Source of the DNA: Ampelomyces quisqualis
Taxonomy: Eukaryota > Ascomycota > Dothideomycetes > Pleosporales > Phaeosphaeriaceae
NCBI GenBank assembly: GCA_018398575.1
Contig: JAGTXZ010000009.1
Location: 744,001-808,000, forward strand
Direction: 5' to 3'
DNA length: 64,000 nucleotides
In this document: one piece after another, positions 54,942 through 64,000 of the stretch
Numbering within the stretch: the first letter of the stretch is position 1
How the letters are laid out: every line of letters starts with the position of its first letter
Program-made: the position numbers and the translations under genes
The notes under the pieces: generated by a model
What the model saw: the letters and a program-made list of their open reading frames with translations, nothing else
What the model was told of the DNA's origin: nothing
The model's database searches: none

Positions 54942-55827
54942 ATGCGTTACTCTACAACGGCGCTGCTTGCTGCACTTGCTAGCACTGTCACTGCACAAGC
55001 TGGAGATTGGCAGCAATGTAAGCCGCATCGCTGCATTCAAGCACGATAGATCTAATGCATACAAAGGTGGTGGAATGAACTGGTCCGGCGCAACAGCATG
55101 TGGATCGAACGCTGGCTGTGTCAAAATAAAGCATTACTACCCTCCACTCTCAGCCAAAATACCACTAACAAATGCAAAAGTGATTACTACTCCCAATGCC
55201 AGCCTGGCGCAGCACCGACCGAGCCTCAACCCGATCCAGAACCAGAGCAGCCCAAGCCCACTGAATCTCCCTCAACTGGAACACCGACATGCAAAGGTCC
55301 AGGCACGACACTCCAAAGCGGATACTACTGGATACGGGGCGTCGCCGCCCCAAACTTCCACAAATACATGCAAACCAGTCCGCTCTACAGCACTGGCTCC
55401 GCCTTACTCGGCGACTACACAAAAGCCGGTCAATTTCAGGTGATTGATGGACAGCTCGTCCAGCTCGTTTCTGCGCCTGGCGAGGCTGTCAAGCTACTCT
55501 TTGGCGTTGTGAGCGAGACCCGGTATATCAACGATAACAGCTTGAGCGTGACGTTTTCGGAGACGAAGAACACGTATGGAAAGTTTGCATGGCAGGGGGA
55601 TGGGTTGACGTGGACTGTTGCGGGGGTGAATAGACCGAATGCCAGTGCTTGGTATGTATTGATGTCCTAAGCAGATGATTTGAGTGGTTGGCTGACTTTT
55701 GTGCGATAGGTACGTATGTACTGGTCAGAAGTTGTACATCAACCTGGGCAACTATTTGTATCAGACTCCTGCTGGGTGCGCGGATCAGACGATTCATTAC
55801 TATAATGATAGTAAGGCGAATAAATGA
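54942..55827 (+). CDS. Secreted protein with CBM1 cellulose-binding module; one junction unresolved
   Basis: Exon 1 is 54942-55017 with a signal peptide (MRYSTTALLAALASTVTAQA). A 49-nt intron (55018-55066) creates the first CBM1 cysteine: WQQCGGMNWSGATACGSNAG and CVK follow. The module's end (KSDYYSQCQPG) then appears in a different frame, from about 55150. I found no GT-AG pair that both keeps the CBM1 sequence and corrects the frame, so a frameshift or a non-canonical splice is likely here. Next come a Pro/Glu linker (PTEPQPDPEPEQPKPTESPS) and a C-terminal domain of about 130 aa (SGYYWIRGVAAPNFHKYMQT; GKFAWQGDGLTWTVAG) that I do not recognise. The last exon is 55710-55827 (58-nt intron). 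Likely extracellular, acting on plant cell wall. Confidence 0.7.
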
Positions 55828-56082
55828 GCTAGGAGCATATAAGGATGACGGCGGTCAGATAGCTCGAGTACTCGGATAGGCCAGATTAGAGACCCCTGTT
55901 GTAACCTTGCAAATTCACTGAGCACTTCTAAGCGACCGAGTCTTTATCTTACCGCATGATGGCGCCCCATCCTCCATGTGAATTGCGAACTAGTGTAACA
56001 CTACAAAGCTTCCTACTTGCCCTTCCTGCCCACTCTAGTTACCATTTTACCACAACTCTCGCCAACTCCACGGATCAACAAC

Positions 56083-56331
56083 TATGCCCACTTCGACTGA
56101 ATCCATGTCTCAATCGATCACTTCGCGCCTGCTTGGCCTCCCAACCGAGTTCCGCCTCGAGACCATGGCATCACCCTAGGAGCTCACCCCTCATTCGATC
56201 CGAACTACATCTCGAAATCCTTTCCTATCTCAACCACTAAGCTCTGTAGTACCCAGACCTACCTCATGACATGGTCGCACACCTTGCCTATCTCCGTCTC
56301 CACCTCGCCAATCGGTACTTCTAGAACATGA
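56083..56331 (+). pseudogene. Decayed F-box-like gene fragment
   Basis: An ATG frame reads MPTSTESMSQSITSRLLGLP, then TEFRLETMASP and a TAG at 56179-56181. In the next frame HLEILSYLNH appears at about 56208-56237, followed by Leu-rich pieces that keep changing frame. LLGLPTEFRLEI and HLEILSYL are the typical opening of fungal F-box-like proteins (both seem to descend from one such motif), so this looks like a broken gene. No intact product is possible. Confidence 0.5.
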
Positions 56332-57179
56332 TTCCTGGCCCCGACCACTGCACACTGCTACGACTCAAGCAGAGTTAGTGAGCCGTGGAGAAAAAGTGCC
56401 TGTATTGTAGGCTGTGTATGTAATTTGGCCGTGAATCGCATTTTGATTGGTGGACGTCGGACGATCAGGTATGGATATGGGGGAGGTGTGTAGCTCAACA
56501 ACAAGCGTTTCTGCATATATTTGTGGCTATGCACATCGAGATGACGGCAAGATCTATGTACACGAATGTAGGTCGGATCTACATGGAAGAGGAAGCTCTG
56601 TTGTCATAGCTTTTGTGTGACGGTTGCCAGGCTTGGACAGTTTGTCAGTCCTCGGAGAGAGAGAAGAGACCTGCGTGACGTGCGAGCTTGAGCTTAATTG
56701 TCGGTGAGAATGGTCTGATGGCCTGTTCAAAGGGACCTAATTAAGTTTTTATGCCGGGAGACGAGCTGTTCGCATGTTGCTGTTGCTTAAACTCTGGTCG
56801 GATAGCGTACGACGTCTGTCACTGCGGCCCTAGAGTTGAGCGGGCGCGGTACAGAGGCTGTATTTGAGCTTATTGTTCAAAAAACAAAGGTGATGAAGAC
56901 CTCAAATATGGAGAGAGTGGTAACCACGACGACAGAGACGGAAATTGAAGAGAGATCATTGAGCACCAGAACGCGATAACAGCCAATGAGTAGAAATAAC
57001 GAATTCCCGTATTTTTTCTTTCTCATCGCGTGATGACCGCCAAAAAGAAACAAAACAAGACGTTAGAAACAATAAGGTCAGCTGCCGTGGTTGCCATTGG
57101 GCGGCTCGATAATGGGCTTCTAGCTAGCTGGACTGGCATTATGAGACTGAGAAGTGCTCCAAAAAAGGTAAAAAAAGAT
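56332..57179. other. Non-coding stretch
   Basis: No frame of note. The right end (57161-57179) carries A-runs that are the pol III terminator of the tRNA-like gene on the minus strand. Confidence 0.5.
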
Positions 57180-57307
57180 CGGACACGATGAGACTCGAAC
57201 TCATGGCTTCCGCGCGCTTGCTTCTCAGAAGATGTGCAGGCTTACGGGGCGAACCCACACAGAGATTCTCCACTCGTCGGACGTGTTTCCCATTACACCA
57301 CATGCCC
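57180..57307 (-). tRNA. tRNA-like gene with a long interruption in the anticodon arm
   Basis: Read on the minus strand: acceptor 5' strand GGGCATG pairs with 3' strand CGTGTCC (with two G-T pairs). D arm is GTGT...ACAC with loop AATGGGAA. T arm is ATGAG-TTCGAGT-CTCAT. A discriminator G and a run of seven T (pol III terminator) follow at once. Between TCCGA (5' anticodon strand) and CGGA (3' strand) lie far more bases than normal: the whole gene is 128 nt against about 73, so roughly 55 nt are extra. The segment CTTCTGAGAAG would supply an Arg (TCT) anticodon plus an intron piece complementary to it, but then about 45 nt precede the anticodon, not the usual 37/38 intron site. Anticodon therefore unresolved. 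Confidence 0.6.
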
Positions 57308-57469
57308 TTGATATTTGCTGATGAATGTACTGGAATTGAGGCTATATATATAGTAATTAGAGGTTGATAATTAATTTGTTTCAAGATAGGTAAGTTAGCG
57401 TGAGTTAACGTTGAGATTTCGCAAGGTGAAGGGGAGTTGACGACTCGAGCTAAACAGAGATTTATCTCC

Positions 57470-58265
57470 ACAAACGAGCACACCACACACGTCATTTCCG
57501 CTCCAGCCTCCCTAACCAACGTCGTGATTCCATTGAAATCTTCTGCCTCCACATGATGCAATAAATGCCCAGCTCCCTCAACCAACCTCACCTCATCTGC
57601 GTCACCCATGCCCAAGCCCAAGCCTCTCTCAATCTTCACTTTATTCTGTGGCCAATACACCGCTATAATCCCTCTGAACTTCTTTCTGGCCTAAGATGCC
57701 TTCCTCAAGCGCGCCTTTCAAGCAATCCCCAATAACTTTCTCATCCATCGCCTGTCCCCGGATACCGTACCACGTCAATGTTCACAGCTGCAGTACTTCC
57801 TGTAAGAAGAGGCTTGTTGCCAAATACCTCTGTCACAAAACGTAGTCCTTTCTAAAGTTCGTTCTATTTTGACAGCATGTCAGACCAAAAGGATGTTATG
57901 CGCCCGTATGGTGGATCGATAACAATTAGTCTTCTTTTGAATGCATCCGGGTATAGGCCTGTGACGCAGGATGCGACGATGCCGCCTATCGAGTCGCCCA
58001 TTACTAGCATATATTTTTTCAGATTCGGGTGCTGAATCATGGCGGTGGCATTGGAGGCAAAGTCGGTGATGGCGAAAGAGGAAGAGGTGGGGGCGCTGGA
58101 GTGTCCATGGCCGCGGGGGTTGATGGTGATAATGTGGCGTGTTTCATGGAGCGAGGGGATGGTAAAGGACAAATCAGTAGAGTCGCATGTCCTTCCATGA
58201 ATCAAAAGAGTTTGAGGACTTGCCCCGTGTGGTATAGAATATGTTGATTGATGGGGTGGGGGCAA
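57470..58265 (-). pseudogene. Frameshifted alpha/beta hydrolase gene
   Basis: The frame from ATG 58265 (133 codons to TAA near 57864) encodes an alpha/beta hydrolase N-terminal half: TLLIHGRTCDSTD (oxyanion HG), NPRGHGHSSAP, and MLVMGDSIGGIVASCVTGLY, the nucleophile elbow with GDSIGG. Family continuation lies downstream in two other frames: WYGIRGQAMDEKVIGDCLKG / ALEEGILGQKEVQRDY, then IIAVYWPQNKVKIERGLG and VEGAGHLLHHVEAEDFNG, with the catalytic His in GHLLHH. Stops at the frame changes and no good splice pairs point to at least two frameshifts. The product, if any, would lack its catalytic His. Confidence 0.7.
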
Positions 58266-58749
58266 AGCATGGCATGGTGCTTCAAGAATACTCTTGTACC
58301 AACTTATCGTCCAATTTTTCTTAGGTTAGTTCGGGATTGCATGTTATTGCTCCAGTAATATCGGACGAAAATTGTGAATATATTCAGCTTGACTTCAGAG
58401 AACCAGCTGTGTGACTGGTTTTGTCTGTCCCATGCGTCACCGACACACTTTCCTAGAACATGGAAATTACGACAACCCTATGTTCAGCATTACTAACAAA
58501 GATGTTCATCATTATCTTTGAGATAGTATAGTGTTTTGACTAACTTTTGACCTCATGTGGATGCGGGACCTGAACGGGTGTAGTCGGGACGGAAAGTTTC
58601 AGCTCGGAGAACTGAGAAGTTGCCACCGGGCACTGGAAATCTCGCTAAACTAGCCCACATCCTTGGATCTATGTGGACAATTGTTCTTTGTCATTTGTTG
58701 CTAAATCATACTTATATTGATTTGAAGAATCAATAATCATATTCTGACT
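58266..58749. other. Non-coding stretch
   Basis: AT-richer, with no supported feature; separates two decayed genes. Confidence 0.5.
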
Positions 58750-59450
58750 GTGCGACTTCATATCGCAACGACGACAGAACCCTGGAAGAAAAGCCAACTA
58801 AAATGGCTCGCAATCGGACAGGAGGTGTGTCAACGAGACCTGGACTCGTTCATGGACTTCGAGGAGTTCCCGGAGCCTGTATGCTCTCAAGTAGCCTTGC
58901 TACAAATCTTCGCGGACACGTTAGATGAAAAGACTGCTCCAGCAACGGGAGAAAAGCAGATTTCACACTAGGTGGTTTCGGTCCCAGATAGTGATATCAG
59001 CTAAGACATAGACAAGGCCTATCTCAACCTGATGGGCGTTTTCTTCTCAGCGACAAGTCAGTTTTCATCGCGCGAAAGCCTCGAGATCCTGGCAGATCTT
59101 ACAATTGAACTCGTGAATCAGCCCGATGCGTGCAACGATAAAGACAAACCATTGGAGCTCGAAGCAGGTTCCATTGTTGTTGTTCCACCAGGAGTAGAAT
59201 CGTGGTGCCTTGCATGTTTGGAGGAGGATTGTGGTCTGGACTGCCGGACTTTGCATTCCAGTTGGGAGACGACCTCAATCGCGGGCCTACGAACTTCTTA
59301 CCACCCTATATACCTAACTGCAAGTCTCAGTACCAGATAGATCGCCAGGCCGAAGAGAAGTACACCGACATCAGGAAATTCGCTGCTCTGATCGCAAAAC
59401 AATGCACTTTGAAAGGATCCCCATTGTGCAATTGTCTCCACAGCGCTTGA
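58750..59450 (+). pseudogene. Decayed unidentified gene
   Basis: One frame reads SQLKWLAIGQEV-like sequence, then DFEEFPEPVCSQVALLQIFA, stops at TAG 58969-58971 and TAA about 40 bases later, and resumes in frame: DIDKAYLNLMGVFFSATSQF, SLEILADLTIELVNQPDACN, LELEAGSIVVVPPGVESW. Near 59210 the sensible reading moves one frame over to LWSGLPDFAFQLGDDLNRGP, TNFLPPYIPNCKSQYQID and RKFAALIAKQC, ending TGA at 59450. Continuous protein-like sequence with stops and a frame change indicates a broken gene. I do not recognise the family. Confidence 0.5.
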
Positions 59451-59597
59451 TAGTATTCGCTTTTCTAGAGCACGATCCTGGTACGAATCGTGGAAGTAGA
59501 GCTTCATCGCAATGAATCTCATAGAGTCATCAAAAGTCCTGCCCATCATACCCGCTCATCATCTATTCCCATCTTCATCTCCCTTCCACTTCACACC

Positions 59598-60341
59598 TCA
59601 CAACATAGTCTTAGCAGCATGATACCCCGCCGCCCAATGCCAAAGCCTCGCATCCACTGTCTTCTCCTCCTTATCATACTGCACTAACCGCTCATACAGC
59701 TCATCAACCGGCACCACCACGCGTTCAATAAACTCGCCGTCCTCCAGCGCCTGCTCCGGCTCCTCATCGCCCTCCTTCAAATCCACCTCGACCATCGCAA
59801 GCTGCATATTCGCCGTACTGAGTCCTGGATCGCTCACAATCGTCGGCGAAATAAACGACAATTTGCCCTTGTACCCCGTCTCTTCATGTAACTCCCGCAC
59901 ACTCGCATCAGCGGGCGATTCCTTCTCGTCGACAAGACCAGCCGGTAATTCTACGCAGACGGCGTCGACGGGCGGGCGGTATTGCAGGATGATGATGGTG
60001 GATGGCGGGCGGTTTGGGTGGCGGATGATGGTTACGATGGCGACGGCGTCAACGCCTGCTTTGCCGCGCGTCTTGCGTGCTGCGGCTTCCCAGACGCGGT
60101 CTTTGCCGGTTTGATCTTGCCAGGAGATTTTCTGGAATTCGATCCATTTTGCTTCGGTGGCAGGGAGTTCTTCGACTTTGACGATCTTGGGGGATTGAGG
60201 CATGTTGTAGGCTGCGCAGAGGTGGGGGGTGGTGTGGAAGGCGCGGGAGGTTGGAGTGAGGAGTTGAGGGGAGGATCGTATGCCGGTTGTGCGTGAAATC
60301 AGGGTGGAGCTTGTGAACAGCCGAATTAGACTTTGTCGCAT
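59598..60341 (-). CDS. YSA1: ADP-ribose / nucleoside-diphosphate-sugar pyrophosphatase (Nudix), Ysa1-like
   Basis: A single exon of 247 aa. It hydrolyses ADP-ribose to AMP and ribose-5-phosphate. The N-terminal 45 residues (RLFTSSTLISRTTGIRSSPQ...FHTTPHL) look like a mitochondrial presequence; a second Met at about residue 47 (MPQSPKIVKVEELPATEAKW) could give a cytosolic form. The core has VDAVAIVTIIRHPN and IILQYRPPVDAVCVELPAGL. The Nudix box fits GX5EX7REUXEEXGU: GLVDEKESPADASVRELHEE followed by TGYKG. The C-terminal part (FIERVVVPVDELYERL) is typical of the Ysa1/NUDT5 family. Yeast Ysa1 is of similar size without so long a leader. Confidence 0.94.
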   Translation of the reverse strand: MRQSLIRLFTSSTLISRTTGIRSSPQLLTPTSRAFHTTPHLCAAYNMPQSPKIVKVEELPATEAKWIEFQKISWQDQTGKDRVWEAAARKTRGKAGVDAVAIVTIIRHPNRPPSTIIILQYRPPVDAVCVELPAGLVDEKESPADASVRELHEETGYKGKLSFISPTIVSDPGLSTANMQLAMVEVDLKEGDEEPEQALEDGEFIERVVVPVDELYERLVQYDKEEKTVDARLWHWAAGYHAAKTML

Positions 60342-60726
60342 TGAAGGCGGTGTTTGGTGGTGTGGATGTGAAATGCATGACGTTGAGCGTCCGCGTCATT
60401 AGCCCGGTTTAGCGTCATCGCGAGGTCACGTGCGAGTATCCAACACTCTGTGGAACATTGCACAGTCCTGCTCTCAAATCGTTATAAATCGCGTTTGGAA
60501 GAACCAACCTACAAACTCGGACAACAAAAATCTTGTTGTGTATTTTCCACTTCGATTCATGTTAATGGGATGTTATTGAACATTACCAGCTCCAAAGGCC
60601 AAGGAACCTCAGGCTGGCTTGTTGGGTGGGTATCTACAAACGCCAACAAATTCCAATTAACCCCCATGATAACTTCTTATCCCAAGACTCTACAGTAATC
60701 TTGGTTCGAAATACCCCAGATTCAGC
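60342..60726. other. Intergenic, nothing recognised
   Basis: Upstream flank of the Nudix gene; no supported feature. Confidence 0.5.
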
Positions 60727-60904
60727 TCAAAGGCAGATGTTCATGAGGAAGAATTTGACATCGTCTTGGGTGAGAGCAGGGGCGGCGGTGGTGAAGGCGA
60801 GGAGGGTAAAGAGGACTGCGGAGCAGCGGAGGTGTTAGGCTGTTTAACAGGGAGAGTCGGGAGAAGGGGGAACGACCAGCAAAGATGGGGTAGAGGTAGT
60901 GCAT
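60727..60904 (-). CDS. Possible 38-aa secreted peptide (two exons)
   Basis: An ATG at 60904 (context ccaccATG) opens a 28-nt exon. A 61-nt intron (60816-60876; weak donor GTCGTT, CCTAAC branch, CTCCGCAG acceptor) joins it to 60727-60815. The product MHYLYPIFAVLFTLLAFTTA plus APALTQDDVKFFLMNICL has a good hydrophobic signal sequence, an Ala-rich cleavage site and about 15 further residues. The donor is not typical and the peptide is tiny, so it may instead be the first exons of a longer gene. No family recognised. Confidence 0.35.
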
Positions 60905-61313
60905 GGTGGACTTGAGGATCTGTCTATGAGGAGAGATCGAGAAGTCGAAGGCCGAGTCAAGAAGAGATCGAGTGGGTATGGGGATGTACGACTAGCTGTC
61001 GAGCCAAATTTGTGTGTGCGGACCAAGGAAACGAGGGTGACAAAGGCTTTATATGCTTGTTCGACAGTTGGGATGCCGCGACTCCACCGCTCTTTGCACT
61101 CATCGCTTACGTTCTTCTGACGCGCCCAAACGAATTAGAGAGCAAACAAGACGAACAACATAAGCAAGTCGGAGCCGACAGCGGAGCTCGTGAGCAAAGA
61201 CAAGATCGAAAGAGAATGGCGCAATACTGGGTCAAGTATTGATTTGGGGCAGCTCTTCGTAATTGCTCAGGGCGCAATATTGACCATTTAGTCAACCAGC
61301 ACATGTATCGAAG
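60905..61313. other. Intergenic, nothing recognised
   Basis: Short overlapping frames only. Confidence 0.5.
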
Positions 61314-62695
61314 CTACAATTTCGCTAACTGCTGTACGACCCTCAGGTCATCACGACTGATTTCCGCGATACTCTTCTTGCCCAGGTTAGCCAGCGATGA
61401 GTCCGTATCGGCAAGCAAGCAATCGAGGACATGCTTTACGCCCTCCTCGCCTCCCATGGCAAGACCATACACATATGGTCGCCCAACAAGCACCGCCTTG
61501 GCACCCAATGCCAGGGCTTTGAGTACATCAGAGCCAGTGCGGATGCCGCTATCGAATAACAAGGTAAAGTTCGCGCTCTGGACTTTAGCATCGGCACCAA
61601 TCTCGGCCAGAGCATCGATTGACGAGATAGCGCCATCAAGCTGTCTCCCGCCGTGGTTGGAGACAATGATGCCGTCCATACCGTGGTCGATTGCCCGGTG
61701 AGCGTCCTCTACTGTTTGAATACCCTTCAAGACGATTGGTCCGTCCCAGTACTTTCGTAGAGTCTGTAGATCATTCCAGTCGCGGTAGTGTCCCGAGGCC
61801 ACAAGCGATGTGAAGAACATTGCTTTCTTCATAATGCTGGCGTGCGTTAGGACTTTCATAGACCCGCCGATACTTCCAGGACGCTTCAAGATCTGCCAGA
61901 TTTCAGCCACCTTCTCGCTGACGCTCCTCGTGTCTTTAGTCTGCTCTTCCTCGTACATGCGCTGGAAGACTGGATCCGAAAAGCCTACTTGGCATCCTTG
62001 GCCCCAAACGAACGGGACTGCTCAAGTCAGTGAATCATCATTTCGGTTGTTTACACGCGTAGCAACTTACGATAAGATTCGTCCAGATCGCTAGGGCGCC
62101 ACCCAATCATGAACGTGTCGAGTGTCACGACCAGTACTTTGAAGCCATTTGCTTTCGCACGACTGAGTAAGCTGGCGGTGAATTCCTCTGCTTGAGGCTT
62201 CGGCCAGTAAAGCTGGTACCACCTATCACCTTCTCCATTGGCCTTTGCGACTTGCTCTATCGACCTCGTCGCGGCAGTACTGAGAATCATCGGAACCCTG
62301 GCAGCCGCACAGGCTCGAGCTGTTGCTTCTTCGGCGTCTGGATGCACAATCTCCTGGACACCAATTGGGGCCACGAGTAGCGGGCTGCGGTAACGTTGAC
62401 CAAAGAGTTCTACGACCATGTTTCTTCTTGTAGCTTGGACAAGCATCCATGGTCTTAGGCGATAGTGGTCAAATGCTGAGATGTTGGCTCTGTGTGTCGA
62501 CTCACTGCTGGCTGCACCAAAGACGTAGAGAAAGTTGGGTTCCGGTATGTTTGCCCTTGCTGCTGCTTCCCATTGCGACGGCTTGGTGGAGAACTTGGGC
62601 TTTCGTAGGTTGCCATATATTTCTCTTTGGAACTGCACATAAGAATCCGGATCGGGATCGAAGCTCTGAGTGGGTTTATCATCTGAGCTCGCCAT
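61314..62695 (-). CDS. FMN-dependent alpha-hydroxy acid dehydrogenase (lactate oxidase-like)
   Basis: Two exons, 62071-62695 and 61314-62017 (53-nt intron, GTAAGT donor); 442 aa. Enzymes of this family oxidise L-lactate, glycolate or related 2-hydroxy acids with FMN. The TIM barrel shows SPLLVAPIGVQEIVHPDAEE, VPMILSTAATRSIEQVAKAN, WYQLYWPKPQAEEF, TLDTFMIGWRPSDL, PIVLKGIQTVEDAHRAI with the flavin-site Lys, and the active-site HGG-R in IIVSNHGGRQLDGAISS. The phosphate-binding end is DSGIRTGSDVLKALALGAKA and LVGRPYVYGLA. The cytochrome b5 domain of flavocytochrome b2 is absent, so it is not the mitochondrial lactate-cytochrome c reductase; no targeting signal is evident. Confidence 0.94.
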
Positions 62696-63160
62696 GATGG
62701 GAGAGGAGGGGTTCGTGACGTGACAGACGCCTGGAGATGGGTTGATCGAAGTCTGTGCGATGTTCCTGGCGTCGAAGCGGCGATGGAAGCTAACTAGAGA
62801 AGGGGTGGTCCCACCGATTTCGTGGGGAAAGTGGAGTCAGCAGGAGACGCGTTGGATCTATGCCGAGGCACAGCGATTTGGGTGAGCGTGCCTCCGTACT
62901 CCATCATCATTCTCAGGCGCGCCAGTGACCCGTAGTAATCACACGTCAATTCGCACAAAAGAAATCACGTACCTTCATATATTGTGATCGCAACATGGCA
63001 ATGCAAACCCGCACGAAGCTCAAGCCATGGGTCCTTGGCAGGAACGAGTGTTTCGCATTGCAGTCGCAATGCGACCCACGTCCAAACGGCCACCACACGA
63101 TGGCTTGCCAACAAGAGTGTTGTCCCTCCCACGTGACGCACACAAGACTATCATATCACC
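62696..63160. other. Divergent promoter region
   Basis: Lies between the divergent FMN-dehydrogenase and acid-phosphatase starts. No gene supported; the 62995 open frame is a shadow reading into the phosphatase exon. Confidence 0.55.
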
Positions 63161-64000
63161 ATGGCTCCGAAGGGGCTCACCGTTGTGATGGTCGGGCTCA
63201 TCCCCATTATCTTATTCTTTGGATTGGATCCTGGCCGACGCTCGCTATACTCGACATTCTGCTCCCAGACATGCCACGCCGATGGCGGAGACGTCCACAC
63301 AGGCTACTTCGGATACGAATGCGCGGGCAAACCTCACCACTCGAGCTGGACTAGCTGGTGGCATCCCCAAGGAAGCGACGGTATCGCGGCCGAACCCAAG
63401 CTAGGAGCAGGAGCTACCACAAACGAGTGGAACATACTGTACCATCTGGGCGGCAATGGACCGTGGGTCGAGAAGGTCATTGACGTTGTCGACGGGGGCA
63501 TTGCCCTTCCGGAGGGCTGCCATGTTCAGCAGGTGCACATGGTGGGTCGTGGCCCTATGATGCGGAAGGGACATCAGCTGGATGCTGACATGAAGCCTGG
63601 TGAAGATGTCTAGACACGCCGAGCGCTATCCAACAAAGAAGGCGGGCGCCAGTAAGCCCAGGCCTTGGGTCGCTGTTCAGATGCAATAGCTCACAGGGAG
63701 TGCCAGATCAAACAGCGGTTGTCGAGCGAATCAAGCAGAAGAACACAATGCTCCATGGCAACTTTGCCTTCTTCAACAACTGGGAGCTGTTCTGGTCTAC
63801 AGGTAAGCCTTCGCGTTCCTCATGGCAAGCATCACCTTCCGCACACCCAGGCTTACCTATCGAAGACGATAGTCTCGAGCGATTGACCTCTACAGGGCCT
63901 TTCTCCGGCACCCTTGGATCTTTCACGACAGGCGTTCGCTTGCGGACCCGCTACAAGCACCTTCTGTCGAAAGCACTTTCGTCCCACCCATACCGTCCCA
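63161..64000 (+). CDS. Histidine acid phosphatase (cut by window edge)
   Basis: Four exons are visible, 63161-63541, 63606-63651, 63701-63802 and 63851-64000 (continuing beyond), with introns of 64, 49 and 48 nt. The family removes phosphate from phytate and other esters outside the cell. A signal sequence or anchor (LTVVMVGLIPIILFFGL) comes first, then LGAGATTNEWNILYHLGGNG and the active-site strand HVQQVHM spliced to MSRHAERYPTKKAG, giving RHAERYP in place of the usual RHGxRxP. Later exons read MPDQTAVVERIKQKNTMLHG, NFAFFNNWELFWST and GVRLRTRYKHLLSKA. The third exon's start (63701) was chosen because it keeps frame; another AG 4 bases earlier does not. Confidence 0.88.

Noticed and set aside
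60700..60720. GGTTCGAAA string resembling a tRNA T-loop
   Set aside because: Flanking bases do not form a T-stem and there is no acceptor or D arm.

Overview
This is nuclear DNA from a filamentous ascomycete. Genes are single units on both strands, with short GT-AG introns (about 41-109 nt, one of 216 nt) and CTRAY-type branch sites a few bases before the AG. Intergenic gaps are short to moderate, 5' UTRs are CA-rich, and families are typical of Dothideomycetes, especially Pleosporales: lineage-type BTB proteins, degenerate kinase-like proteins, a berberine-bridge oxidase, a GAS2/GAR-domain protein and a CBM1 secreted protein. Nothing bacterial, viral or CRISPR-like is visible. Splice models were built by hand from donor, branch and acceptor motifs and reading-frame continuity; none has been checked against RNA.

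Layout. 1-401: 3' end of an alcohol dehydrogenase. 0.85-4.9 kb: a kinase-like gene and a BTB gene, each interrupted by one in-frame TAG. 4.8-10.4 kb: HIT zinc-finger protein, COX11 and a large UBA-domain protein whose last codons lie in a 24-bp minisatellite. 12.7-19.1 kb: ARG5,6 arginine polyprotein, a synaptobrevin (SNC1) and a GPI-type DFG5/DCW1 mannosidase. 19.6-27.2 kb: an unknown protein with an internal TAG, RMT2, a C-terminal J-domain protein and an orphan 676-aa protein. 27.8-33.9 kb: NmrA-like reductase, INO80 subunit IES2, an MFS transporter and a small Cys-rich protein. 34-37 kb: gene-poor, with the tail of a decayed BBE-type oxidase. 37-51 kb: NHA1 Na+/H+ antiporter, APA2, a CorA-like transporter, a secreted M28 peptidase, a GAS2-domain protein and a butanediol-type dehydrogenase. 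52.4-55.8 kb: ADH6-type dehydrogenase, CTF8 and a CBM1 secreted protein. 55.9-59.5 kb: a stretch of decayed genes (F-box-like, alpha/beta hydrolase, an unknown one) with an unusually long tRNA-like gene. 59.6-64 kb: YSA1 Nudix hydrolase, a possible tiny secreted peptide, an FMN hydroxy-acid dehydrogenase and the 5' part of a histidine acid phosphatase.

Most intact genes are unrelated housekeeping functions (mitochondrial copper delivery, arginine synthesis, secretion, cell wall, chromatin, replication, ion transport), so this is not a metabolic cluster. I found no undescribed multi-gene system. The most notable signals are the repeated single in-frame TAG codons in otherwise coherent reading frames, the minisatellite built from a gene's own stop-codon region, a 128-nt tRNA-like gene, a convergent coding overlap, and several genes recognisable only after splicing or frame correction.
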